A stretch of DNA of 31,270 bases from Parasitella parasitica (Eukaryota > Mucoromycota > Mucoromycetes > Mucorales > Mucoraceae), in contig MU619360.1 in assembly GCA_025201805.1 (NCBI GenBank), positions 37,346-68,615 on the forward strand, in the 5' to 3' direction. A model generated the notes under the pieces. The model did not search any database, was not told the origin of the DNA, and saw nothing but the letters and a program-made list of their open reading frames with translations. Shown piece after piece: positions 1 to 11,829 of this stretch. How positions within the stretch are numbered: the first letter of the stretch is position 1; every line of letters starts with the position of its first letter. A program made the position numbers and the translations under genes.

Positions 1-1721
1 AAAAAAAAAAAAAAAAAAAAAAAAACGGGGCCAATGGGAGCACGTATGTACCTGGCATTGATTAATGCTATATAAGATATACATGCCCGAATCAAATATA
101 CATAACCTTGTTTACAATCTAAAATATGAGGCTCCAAAATGATCTTTTCTATATGTCATGATCTTTTCCGTGATTTTACAAAGATAAAAGACCTCTACTA
201 GTCTCTATAAACGGCTGAATTCCTGCCTTGTCCTACTCTGCCGAGATCGGGTAAAACTTCCTTTTAAATGCGACGTTACATGTATTTTCTCGTATGTTAC
301 ATGTATTTAGATAATGGTCTGAATTCCACAGATCAAAATAGTTACATTTCATGGTTTATCAATGTGATTTATGTATGTAAGCGTACATGCAACATGATTT
401 TATTAAAAAAAAAAGGAATGATATTGCATTCTATTGAGTCGATTTATCTGCATGATTGTTTTTTTTTTCTATTGTGGAATTTACTTGTATAGAAGCCAGA
501 TTTTAATTTCAAGCGTAAAGTCACTTTAGAAGCTAAAGGAGAGGGCATCTTGATATCCATATGTGCCATGTACGATGAATTCACCCGTTTTAAAGGCATC
601 TCCTTGCTGAATGTTACAGCACATTGTTCGACATAAGGGTATATTATATGTAATCGTTTTACATTGTCTGATATAAAACTATAAATCACTGGGGGAACAC
701 AAGTATGAAATAGGAAAAGGCTTATTTACCTGGACATCCTATGCGTGCGGCACCCAATGAACCTAAAAAAACATACTGTGCCACGCTGATGTATCCAAGA
801 ACGAAAGGAATTTGTTGTCGTCGGATGATGTTCTTAATTTAGACGGTATCTTTGATGATGATGATTTTCGCTCTTATCAAAAAAAAAAAAAAAAAGAAGG
901 GGCTTTGGATTATGTACTGAAAGGAGTTCTTGTTATTGTTTATATGCTTCTGTTCCCAAGGATTTAAAAAGCACTATACAATATTCGAGGGGAGTGGGGG
1001 GAGGGAAGGGACGATGTAAAGGGGACAATCTATATACAAGACACAGTTTAAAATGTACAAACACAGATTATTTGATCAATGATACTAAAATATCTTGTTT
1101 GTGTAATCATCATTATGAAATATATTTCTGTTCATGATGTCGGTACATATCTAGCAGATTATGTATATGATCTATATTGTAATATTTTAAATTGATGAAA
1201 ATACAATGGGTGTAATGAGCTTACTCCTTCTGCTTTAATGACTTTCTTATATATGCTTTCTTTATGCTAAGATTATATAATAATGAAATAAATAGAAGCA
1301 GGGTCAAACATCATTTTAAAAAAAAATCAGGTCGCGTGCTGTGTAACTCCATGGCATTCAAATGAAATCATTATCGTTATCATGCCTTGTTCTGCATAGC
1401 ATCTTGAGTGTTCTAAACATCGATAAATTGTTGTCATGGTAACCTGAAAAATGAATCGAACCCTGTTCCCATGAAAACATATACATGATTTGATGTTGTT
1501 AGCGCCGCATCACTCTCTTTATCTATACCACACTCCTAAAATGGACTCGCCGTCTGTTCCTTTATTCTGTTTCCAATTTAGATTCTCCTTATGCGTAGCA
1601 AAACAATATAATAATGTATACTCTAAACCTTAAATGTTTGTGTATGTCAAAATACAAGTTTTTCTTCTTTTTTCATCCACCTCTCTCTCTCTCTTTCTCT
1701 CTTTTTCTACATTAAAATATA
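1..1721. other. Gene-free stretch, low-complexity runs
   Basis: No supportable gene. The window opens with 25 A residues. Further A-runs occur near 880-895 and 1318-1326. Open frames here are short and AT-driven. Around 750-880 both strands carry 30-40-codon frames of fairly protein-like composition (an acidic Ser/Asp-rich stretch on +, a hydrophobic Gly/Ala-rich stretch on - ending in a possible donor at 727-732), but neither can be joined to a start or a second exon. The last part is the 5' flank of the cyclin gene. Confidence 0.5.
1659..1709 (+). promoter_or_regulatory. Pyrimidine-rich tract before cyclin start
   Basis: An almost pure C/T tract, with a long CT-dinucleotide run, ends 12 bases before the cyclin ATG at 1722. 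CT-rich blocks next to the start codon are common in fungal promoters and leaders. Whether it lies in the promoter or the 5' UTR cannot be told from sequence. Confidence 0.45.
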
Positions 1722-2798
1722 ATGATGACAATACAATCGATGGATTTTTTACCTTATTACGATCCCACTTATTCTGTCAAGCAACCCTTTGCATATAACC
1801 AGCAAGCACAGCAGCAACAATGGACTGAACAGCTATTCATTCCACAATCAATCATTTCACCACCACAACCACCGCAGGAGACTAAGCAACAATTACTATT
1901 ATCAGCTCCAAACGATCTCTCAGTAATGAGCCAAAAAGTGATTCGATTATTATGCTGTGGAAACACAATTTGGGACATGGATAGAATAACAAATTTCTCG
2001 AACTTTTGTGATCGATTAATGTTGCAAATTGACATTCCTAAGTCGGTTGTGTACACTAGGTGAGTGTTCAATCATTTTTGCATGTATAATGTATGTTATT
2101 AATAGAGTTTTTTTTTTTTTCTTTTTTTTTCTTAGCTTGAAATACATTCAGCGTATCTTGGCAAATAGCGTAAACGAATACAATTTAATCGATCTATCAG
2201 ATATCGCACATGAGTATTCTTTATTTACTGTATCACTCTTGCTGGCGTACAAGTTTCTTGAAGACAATCCTCCGTTTATGGTAATATAGCATAACCAAAA
2301 ACATGTCAACGATTATATATTAATAAATAATACTAATAGCGTCAATGGTCCTTTGTATCAATGATTCCAATAGAAGACCTTGTCAGAGTCGAATCACAAA
2401 TACTGCAGAAACTTGACTATTCACTTGATATTTCAGTCGAAACATTTGATGAATGGACCGACCAATGTAACGAGATATTCCATGGCGTTCAAGATATTTT
2501 TAAGTATGATTTGCACATGACTCGAGCTCGACTTGGATGCAGCATTTTATTACCGGTTTTATTAGATGATTTCTATTTTAATCATTATCAACAAGAGCAA
2601 CAGATGATGATGATGTTGATGCAGCCACAACAAGAATTGTTCATACCTACACCAACAGAACAGCAATATGATGAGCCATACTTTTATGATTTAAATGATA
2701 CTATAATGACCACAAACATGTATTTGCAAGAGCACCAAGTACCCGTACCCATGGATCCTTTGTGGTACTTGACACATAATAATAGCACCATTTTTTAG
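1722..2798 (+). CDS. PCL-like cyclin (cyclin N-terminal domain)
   Basis: Predicted exons 1722-2059, 2136-2280 and 2340-2798 encode 313 aa. Introns of 76 and 59 bp follow GTGAGT and GTAATA donors. The second acceptor (TAATAG at 2334-2339) was chosen because it alone keeps the cyclin fold in frame. The cyclin box spans roughly residues 65-195. It shows the helix ending YIQRIL, the segment ALLLA/KFLEDN-like 'LLLAYKFLEDNPPF', then 'WSFVSMIPIEDLVRVES' and 'LQKLDYSL', as in Pcl1/Pcl2/Pho80-type cyclins, where this box binds a Cdc28- or Pho85-class kinase. The N-terminus is Gln/Pro-rich and the C-terminus carries Gln, Met and acidic runs, both probably disordered. It is convergent with RRS1, 225 bp away. 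Family assignment is firm. The exact cyclin subclass and kinase partner are inference. Confidence 0.85.
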
Positions 2799-3023
2799 AT
2801 TTGTTTGTTTATCACACGCACAAGCTCACGCACACCTTTATACATATGCACATATTACATTTTCTTTATATACTTTTCTCTTTTGTATTCATTCTCGCTA
2901 TATCCCCCACCCCCTTTATATTCTTCATCGCTTTTAAGTATAGATGTACAGCACCAGCATCACTTGTAAAATAAACTCTTCTATCTTGATCAAGTATTTA
3001 TTTACAACCATCTAAAAAAAAAT

Positions 3024-4087
3024 CTATCGCTTTCCTCTCTTCTTTTCAAATTTTTTACTCTTGTCACCAAATTTCTTTTTGGCGTCAAAGTTGTTGGCAT
3101 ATTCTCTCTTTGACTGAAGACGAACAGCCTTTTCGGTATTTACAATGTCATTCTTTCCAACAATCTTTTTGAGAATGTCCAACGAACTGTTCTTTTCAGC
3201 TTTGATATCGCCAACAGTAGGGCTGAATTGGTGCGTAACGCCCTTCATCTTGGTTTCTCCCTTCAACTTGCTGTCAAATTTACCAACACTTGCAGTAGCC
3301 TTTTTAGAGGCTGCAATGGCAGTCTGCAGTTCCTCCTTTTTAAATTCTTTAATATCTTTTTTACCGGCCAAGGTAGCAGCAGCAGCTTCTTCTTGATTAC
3401 GACGCTGACGTTTAGTGTTCTTCTCTGAGCGCCCCTTCTTCTCCTCACGTACTTTAGCATATTGATCTTCCATGGGATCCCCATGATCGGGAACGGGCAA
3501 GAGCCAATCGTGCTCCAATGTTCCTTCAGGTTTGGCTCCCTTGTAACCCCATCGAGGTGTGTATTCGCCTGTATCTTCGTCATAAACCATACGATCACGT
3601 TTCTTATTCTGAATGCCCTTAGTCTTAGCAAACTTCTCCCATCTGGTAAGAGGCTTGTCCTTGGGCAAAGGCTTTTCACGAGGCAATACACTCACACGAC
3701 CAGGCAATTGTGCCAAAACACCGGCATCAGCACTGGTGACAGGCAGCTTGAAGAGCTCGTTGACAATCAACTGAGTATTGTCTCTGGTTAGATCCAAAAT
3801 GTATTTGTCTGTAGTATTCTTGCTCCTAGTCATACATGTTAATTATGCGACATTTCTGCAAGTGATTTTGATCTTTCTTACTTGAGGGTCTTTTCATCCA
3901 AAGCGTTAGTATCGAATGCTGACAGAAGATTGATGTCAAAGTCAAGAGGTACCAGTTTTTCGACAGTAATGGGTTTACTAACAAAGTATTCGAGATCATT
4001 TAAGTCCGCAGATTCTCGGTATAAATGTCCAATGTTTCCAACTTACAACTGAGCTTGATGAGCTTCTAAGATCTCGGTAACATCCAT
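3024..4087 (-). CDS. RRS1: Ribosome biogenesis regulatory protein Rrs1
   Basis: Three exons, complement of 3024-3825, 3882-3977 and 4047-4087, give 312 aa. The tiny first exon starts MDVTEILEAHQAQ and joins, across a 69-bp GTAAGT intron with a CTTAAAT branch-like site, to 'FKPITVEKLVPLDFD', which is the conserved Rrs1 N-terminus. The second intron is 56 bp. Family hallmarks are RDNTQLIVNELFKLP (about residues 56-70), PREKPLPKDKPLTRWEKFAK and the WGY segment, followed by a Lys/Arg-rich tail with a probable nuclear/nucleolar signal. Rrs1 works with Rpf2 to load 5S rRNA, uL18 and uL5 onto pre-60S particles in the nucleolus. The length is greater than human RRS1's core because of the basic C-terminal extension. 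Divergent from the nucleoside-hydrolase gene. Confidence 0.95.
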
Positions 4088-4953
4088 TTTTTTTTAAATG
4101 TGCCAAAAGATGAAAAATGAGTTAATGGAAGGGTTCCTATGGATTTGATTTATGAAATGTTAAAAAAAAAAAAGCTTTTAGTCGACTGCTTTTAGTGACC
4201 ATTTTGTTCTTTTCTTCATTTAATGCATCATGTCTTCATAACGTATATTGTTAAGCAAACGAGATGTACCAAAGAAAAACTTGATAGCTTTTCACAATAT
4301 GTTAACAGATCGCCCGTTTGGCCAGTGAATATGCAATAAAATTTAAAGGAAAGCGCTTTTGAATTTGTGTGGGAGAGAGTGATTTTGCTTCATATCATCG
4401 ATTATTTATAAATCAGCCCTAATGAATCTACTCCACAAACACTGTATTATGAATAGTTATCGTCTTCTTTCAACAATGACTCTATATGCCATTTTTCTAT
4501 TTCAGTTCTATGCATTATAGTAATTCTGTTTTCAATAAAATTAAATGTTTGCATGCATACTATCGACCATTTGTGAAGCTCATTGGCGGCAGCCGCTATG
4601 TATTATGTCTCGTTCCTTCGTATGGATACTGAATACAGCTTAATTCGCATACATCATCTTTATACACCAAATTTATTTTCTCTTATTCTTTTCTTCATGG
4701 CAGCCTTTACTTTAATATACTATCTTGTCTTTTCTTTGCCTCATATTGTGTTTTGTAAATAAAAATCAGGAGGACATATCCCTTAAAAAAAAAAAAAAAA
4801 AAAAAAGTTTGACTGAAAAACAGAGCCACGATTTGATCGTCATGTTGGTAAAAAGAGCCTTTATTTTGAAAGCTGACAACTAGTGATCTACAAGCAGCTG
4901 CGTTTTGTTGGGGCGCTTCTTCTTGTCGAGGTGCGCACATACGGTATTATCGA
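4088..4953. promoter_or_regulatory. Divergent intergenic region RRS1 / nucleoside hydrolase
   Basis: 866 bp between two divergent start codons, so it should hold both promoters. It is AT-rich with A/T runs (a 22-A run at about 4785-4806). I see no tRNA, no convincing ORF and no clear canonical TATA element close to either start. Confidence 0.5.
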
Positions 4954-6261
4954 ATGGTCCTTCCCAAAATCACTTTCTCTCAACTCACCGAGAAAATCAA
5001 GCAAGATCAGCTCCTTCTAAAAAATACAAGATTTATTCTCGTTCTTGATTTGGGATTCGACCCTGACGATGTCTTTGCTGTCGATTACGCTATCAGGCAT
5101 ATTAAAACAAACATTGCTCTTATTGTCACTAGTTTCTACAAGACTCATGAAAAAGCGCTAGAGACATTGATCCACTTATATTCTCAAGGAATCTACGATA
5201 TTCCTGTCGCCCCTGGCATTGCTTTTGCAGACAACGATGACAAGAATGACTCCAAGTTCAAGAAAGAAGTCCCGTTGTGGCCCGCATCCTTTGGTTATGC
5301 TAGTGATTCAGAATCTCTCATCGGCAATCATTTCAAGAACTATATCAAGAATATCAAGTGTCCTCCTGAGATCCTGGAGCGGATGACTAGATATGCTTAC
5401 GACGTTTATAAGAACCCTGATTATACTACCAGCCTTGTTAGGAAAGTTTTAGCCGATGCAAAAAAGGATAATGTGCATATTGGCGTTCTTGCTCAAGGGC
5501 CTTTGACAGATGTTTCCTCTTGGATCGATAAAGGCTACTTTAAAGATGGCCCTGACGTCTCAATTTCGTATGTCATGAATGGGGCTTTCTTTGAAGAAGG
5601 CCAGGAGTATGTTATGGAGCGCCTTGGTTACAACTATATGATGGACCCTGATTCTGCAGCCAATTTCTTCAAGAACATGCCTGGCTATATTGTTATTATC
5701 AGCCCTGACTTTTGCCGGACGAACAATTTTGTATTGAATGAGGACGACTACGATAAGTTGATGGCTATGTTGAATTCTGGAGACATTGATGTTAAAAAAG
5801 CACTTGCTGCTGATATAGATTTGTTTTACAAAAAGAAACCTCGCTCAGTATCTTTATCACTTGCTGATTGTGGTGTGCCTTATTTTGCCCATCAGCCGGA
5901 GAAGATGGTCGATGGTGTAGCTGCTAAATTCTGTAAATCTGACGAACATCATGTCGGTCCGAACATCACTTCCGTTGCATATGTCCAAGACGAACATTTT
6001 CTCAACGCTGACCCTTACAAGTATGCTCAACTGAGTGTCGAACCAAGCAACATATTCTTTATAACTAGTGCAGAAGATATGGAGACTATGAAAGCCAGCA
6101 TTATGGACACAATCATTGAATCTGTAAAAATGAGAAGACCTTTTCAGGAGATGGTTCTTCCTGGAATCAAAAAGTTGATGGAGAGAGACGGCTATAATTG
6201 GGAGTGTCCTGATTTTGAAAATCAATTGAAGCACACATCAATAGATAATTCAAGCAATTAA
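4954..6261 (+). CDS. Nucleoside-hydrolase-superfamily protein
   Basis: Single-exon gene of 435 aa. The N-terminal beta strand ILVLDLGFDPDDVFAVDYA (residues 28-46) corresponds to the calcium-binding aspartate loop of inosine-uridine-preferring nucleoside hydrolases (canonical DxDPGxDD). Asp32, Asp38 and Asp39 are kept, while the second Asp of the canonical motif is Gly34. Downstream are 'GVLAQGPLTDVSSW' (about 176-189), matching the family's GPLTN-like loop, and 'YVMNGAFF' (about 205-212), matching the family's MGG segment. Homologues hydrolyse the N-glycosidic bond of ribonucleosides for purine/pyrimidine salvage. Here the substrate is unknown and the altered loop resembles the D-x-G-x-x-PDD variants of the superfamily. 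No signal peptide or membrane span is evident, so it is probably cytosolic. The ORF is longer than the usual ~310-350 aa. Confidence 0.8.
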   Translation: MVLPKITFSQLTEKIKQDQLLLKNTRFILVLDLGFDPDDVFAVDYAIRHIKTNIALIVTSFYKTHEKALETLIHLYSQGIYDIPVAPGIAFADNDDKNDSKFKKEVPLWPASFGYASDSESLIGNHFKNYIKNIKCPPEILERMTRYAYDVYKNPDYTTSLVRKVLADAKKDNVHIGVLAQGPLTDVSSWIDKGYFKDGPDVSISYVMNGAFFEEGQEYVMERLGYNYMMDPDSAANFFKNMPGYIVIISPDFCRTNNFVLNEDDYDKLMAMLNSGDIDVKKALAADIDLFYKKKPRSVSLSLADCGVPYFAHQPEKMVDGVAAKFCKSDEHHVGPNITSVAYVQDEHFLNADPYKYAQLSVEPSNIFFITSAEDMETMKASIMDTIIESVKMRRPFQEMVLPGIKKLMERDGYNWECPDFENQLKHTSIDNSSN

Positions 6262-7018
6262 CGCATAAAGAAAAGTAAATCAATTAATTCAGGAAGTTGT
6301 GTATTTACCTGCTTTTTGGGTTTAGAAAAACTTAAAACCAACTAAAAAGCCTTACTCAAGACATGAGTAGCTAATTAAATCTTTTCACTAAAAAATCTTT
6401 CAAAAGCTTCAATGCAATACATGCGTTGCTTGTGAATCCTTTATGTTCAAATATGGAACAAGACAAGAGTCCCAAAAGGTCATTGACTATTACTTTTCAC
6501 ATGAATCCATCACCGAAATCCTGTTTTGTTTTTCGAATGAAATAAACGCCCTGAATTCTCAACCATCAGTTTCTTTCCAGCTTAAGGGCATAATACTAGA
6601 TTTTAAATATCTTGGGAAAATAGACATGTTCGATTCAACAAACTATTGTGTACCTTGTATTTTCGTTTAGATGGCAAATTATGGGCGATATTGTTATACT
6701 AATATTGTGGTGATGCTCTTTTGTTTTGGTATTGTTTGGGTACAGATGCATATTAGAAGTTATACCGTATTATGTATAATTGATGAATATTTTTGAAGAA
6801 ATTGCTCACTTCACTCGCAGCAAGTGCTGAGCCAGGCAATCGAAAACAGGAAAAACCCCTCCACAAAAGAGACGAATTTCCGAGTTTTTGGGATCAAGCC
6901 ATTGTGTGCAGATCAGCTATTATGTTTTTTTTTATTGTGTTTTCAATGCATGTATGCTACTTTTAAGTATCAATTGCATTCATCATGTCAGCGATCGATG
7001 TCCCAAAACAAAAAAATC
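6262..7018. other. Intergenic, convergent 3' regions
   Basis: 757 bp between the stop of the nucleoside-hydrolase gene (+) and the stop of the tau-like gene (-). AT-rich, with one unconvincing 75-codon frame (6443-6670) that lacks any recognisable domain. It presumably contains both 3' UTRs. No RNA gene or repeat seen. Confidence 0.5.
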
Positions 7019-8706
7019 TCAATCCAACGAAATAGGAGATGTTACCAACTGCTCTTCTTGATCATCATTTTCAGCGTTAACAAGTGGGCTTAAAGTGTCA
7101 TTTGTAAGAGTAGGTGACACCGTGTCTGGATTGCTGCCTTGGCTCGACTTGACTCGTCTTTTGGCTCCGACATCAATACGAGAACTTGCCGAGTCCTTGA
7201 AAGATAGCTTTTCATGATATACCAGTAAGTCACCGCCACTGGGCTTATGTTTCACATTGTCCAGAGAGCCCACTTTAGAAGAGATTTCCTTGGATTTAAT
7301 AAATTCATACTTGTCGTCATAAATCTTGAGATTGCCACCACCTGGCTTGTGCTTGATGTTATCCAGAGAACCGACTTTTGAGTTGATCTCCTTGGACTTG
7401 ATGAGCTCACATTTGTCGTAAATTTTAATATCGCCTCCACCTGGCTTATGCTTGATATTATCTAGTGAGCCTACTTTGGATGCAATATCTTTTGATTTGA
7501 TGAAAGCGGCACGATCATCGTAGATCTGTACCAGGCCACCTCCGGGTTTATGTTTTATGTTATCTAATGAGCCGACTTTTGAAGAGGCATCCTTGAATTT
7601 AGTCAGGGCGGTTTTGTCTTTGTAAATCTTGACTTGGCCTCCTCCAGGTTTGTACTTGATATTGTCCTTGGAACCAACCCTAGATTTGATTTCCTTGGTC
7701 TTCACTAGAGGGGTTTTCTCGTCAAAGATCTGCACCAAACCTCCTCCTGGATTGTGCTTGATATTATCTTTAGAACCCACCTTTGACTTGACCTCCTTCT
7801 TGTCAAACACTGCTTTAGCGTCGTAGATCTGCACTAGGCCGCCTCCCGGTTTGTGTTTGATGTTGTCCTTGGAACCTACTTTTGATTTGACTTGCTTAAA
7901 CTTGACAAACGTCAAATTGTCGTGGTAGATTTTTACTGATCCTCCTCCAGGCTTATGCTTCATATTGTCTTTTGAGCCCACCTTGGCAGTAACATTGGCA
8001 GAGATGCGTTCTTTCAAAGCGCCTAAATTTTCGTCAAACACTCGTTTGGTGCTACCAGTTGGTCTGGGCTTCACATGACTAGGTACATGAGAGTATAGTT
8101 AATTAACTCCCTTATGGCATCTCTGTGCGCGTTTGTTGTTCGTGGGACTTACACGGAATCCGGGCGAGGTGAGGTTAAAGGAGATGCAATGGAGGACCTT
8201 TTGGATGAGCCTCTGCTTGCGTCGCTTTTCAATGTGGAGGGTCTTGTAATAACTGATAATTGAGGCGTACTTTTCGTTCCCAAGATGTGCTGTGTAGATG
8301 GAGATTCTAAATTAAACCCACCCCTCAATATATTTAATACGTTTGCATGATACGATACACTTGGTCTTTTTTTTTTCCGCCCAATCAAAATGTGTAAAAT
8401 TAACGTACCTCGACTAGTTTCACTTTCACTACTATCGCTAATTTCTGGGCTGCGCTGTGGGTTTGCAGCAGCGGCTGGCTTTGACAATTGAGCAGCCTTT
8501 TTCTTGGCAATGCCGACAGTAGATCTCCTGTCACTGATTGATGCCGTGCTATGGCTACTTGCGCTTTTGTTGTCAGCCAAAGACGGGGCTGAAAGAGGCT
8601 TTTTGCCAGATGTTGAGGGTGTCAAAGGCTGAGAGCCAAGACGAATGGATGTAGCTGTCATTTTCGATTCAGTGAGTTTCCGATGACTGTTGGTGGATGT
8701 GGCCAT
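7019..8706 (-). CDS. Tau/MAP2/MAP4-like microtubule-binding repeat protein
   Basis: Exons complement of 7019-8078, 8153-8306 and 8409-8706 give 503 aa. The 74-bp intron uses GTAAGT/CTAG. The 102-bp intron (8307-8408, GTACGT/TTTAG) is in frame, so retention would add 34 residues. Residues 1-180 are Ser/Thr/Pro/Lys-rich, basic and low complexity, like a MAP projection and Pro-rich region. Residues 183-450 hold eight tandem 32-34-aa repeats of the pattern K-V-G-S-(K/L)-D-N-I-K-H-K-P-G-G-G-x-(V/I/L)-(Q/K)-I-Y, the tubulin-binding repeat of animal tau, MAP2 and MAP4 (which have 3-5). After the last repeat, 'LSFKDSASSRIDVGAK' parallels the tau stretch following R4, then an acidic Ser/Thr-rich tail ends at Asp503. 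The role inferred is binding and stabilising microtubules along the lattice. The gene lies downstream of VMA2 on the same strand. The repeat identity is certain; function in this organism is inferred. Confidence 0.9.
7181..7984 (-). repeat. Eight coding tandem repeats (~100 bp each) of the tau-like gene
   Basis: Coding repeats of 96-102 bp. Protein positions are R1 183-216, R2 217-249, R3 250-283, R4 284-317, R5 318-351, R6 352-384, R7 385-418 and R8 419-450. R1-R4 carry SKDN and R5-R8 carry SLDN at the same place, so the array falls into two blocks of four. R8 is the most diverged (PSGG for PGGG). All keep K/R-V-G-S. R6 holds the only repeat cysteine. Confidence 0.95.
8307..8408 (-). other. 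In-frame intron of tau-like gene (possible retention)
   Basis: Canonical GTACGT donor and TTTAATTTAG acceptor in a 102-bp segment without an in-frame stop. Removal joins Ser-Arg to Glu-Ser-Pro inside the disordered region. The translated intron is hydrophobic and unlike its surroundings, which argues that splicing is the normal state. Because retention is frame-neutral, two isoforms are possible. Confidence 0.6.
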
Positions 8707-9022
8707 CTTTGTGTAAAAGGGGGAAAAAAAGAAGAAGAAAAAAGAAAGAGGGCTTTTTCACAACCAATTAAGCAAAATCAGAATTTATAAACGCACTGTA
8801 CTTTTCAGACAATAGAGCAAAAAATCCAGTTGCACAAAAATTCAATAATGCTATCCTCATCCACGTGGGTGGATGCGCCTTTTCGCTGTTCTTTTTTGTT
8901 CAAAGAGTTTATTTTATGGTATGAAATTTGGGTGGGTGTTCTTCTTTTTCTTTTAAATGTGTGTGAGTGCCCATTAAATAAAATAAAAAAAAAAGGACTT
9001 TGTATCTTTCTTTTGCTCCTCT
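8707..9022. promoter_or_regulatory. Compact promoter of tau-like gene with CACGTG box
   Basis: 316 bp separate the VMA2 stop from the tau-like start, both on the minus strand, so the tau-like promoter and VMA2 3' UTR share this space. A CACGTG E-box (8862-8867) sits in the inverted repeat ATCCAC-GTGG-GTGGAT (8859-8874), about 155 bp upstream of the ATG. CACGTG is the binding core of fungal bHLH factors such as Pho4/Cbf1. No factor can be named from the sequence. Confidence 0.35.
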
Positions 9023-11080
<2,058 letters not shown>

Positions 11081-11829
11081 GTTGTGTTATGTTTTTTCTG
11101 CTTTGCTGAAGAGGGAGAATAGAGAAAAAGAAGAAAAAAGATGCGTCGGGTGTAGTATCTGATATATGAACATAAACTCTCTTGTGTTGTTTGAGTTTCG
11201 TCAACGTCACGAACATGAACGTCGGGTATTTAACGATTTAGACGTATGTCAATCACATAAACCACCTTACTCTTACTTGAAAACATCAGTTCATAGATCA
11301 GATCTCGAAAGAGTCTTCTGTACTCGTGGATTTCTTTCGAGAAAATACAAGGAAACTGGACGGCAATGCACTTTGGAATGCTGAGTTTCGATAGCAACAT
11401 TCAGGGCAAATGTCTTTCCTTGAATCCTTCAATGTAGCCATTATGCTGATGCCAATGCAATCGAAAATCCGCTTTTAGCAGCTTTCAATAGAGGAGATAT
11501 CAAGCTTTTCAGTTTTATATACATTGAGCTTAAGCTTGAGCTCAATTAAAGCGTCTGCTTATATCCCTTTCCGTGAGGTCCGTGCTTGTTTGCAAGATGA
11601 TTACCACAGCCAAAGAAATTGTACAAATCCTTGCCATATATATACACACAGGGTGGAAAAGGCTAATACACTGCTACTACGTTGTAGAATAGACAAGCGA
11701 TTCACTGATATATTAGTTACATGTCTTTTGAAATCCCCCCAAGCAATCAGATATCCCGGTTTACAACTCTTTTTATTGCAAAATTCTTTTTTTTTTACAT
11801 ATCTTATTTTGCCCCTTGTTTATATATAA
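11081..11829. promoter_or_regulatory. Divergent intergenic region VMA2 / thioesterase
   Basis: 749 bp between divergent start codons, so both promoters lie here. Several 70-100-codon open frames occur but have no domain and no coding-like composition. A (TA)n stretch, 'CATATATATACACAC', lies near 11635-11649. A T-rich stretch and 'TTTATATATAA' (11819-11829) directly precede the thioesterase ATG. Confidence 0.45.

Noticed and set aside
268-492. 74-codon frame rich in Tyr, Cys and Phe
   Set aside because: Composition of AT-rich noncoding DNA, no domain, no partner exon.
7181-7984. CRISPR-like or satellite array
   Set aside because: The ~100-bp repeats are contiguous, without spacers, and encode MAP repeats in one open frame.
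11524-11829. 101-codon frame upstream of the thioesterase
   Set aside because: No domain; overlapping frames of similar length; ends in a T-rich promoter-like stretch.
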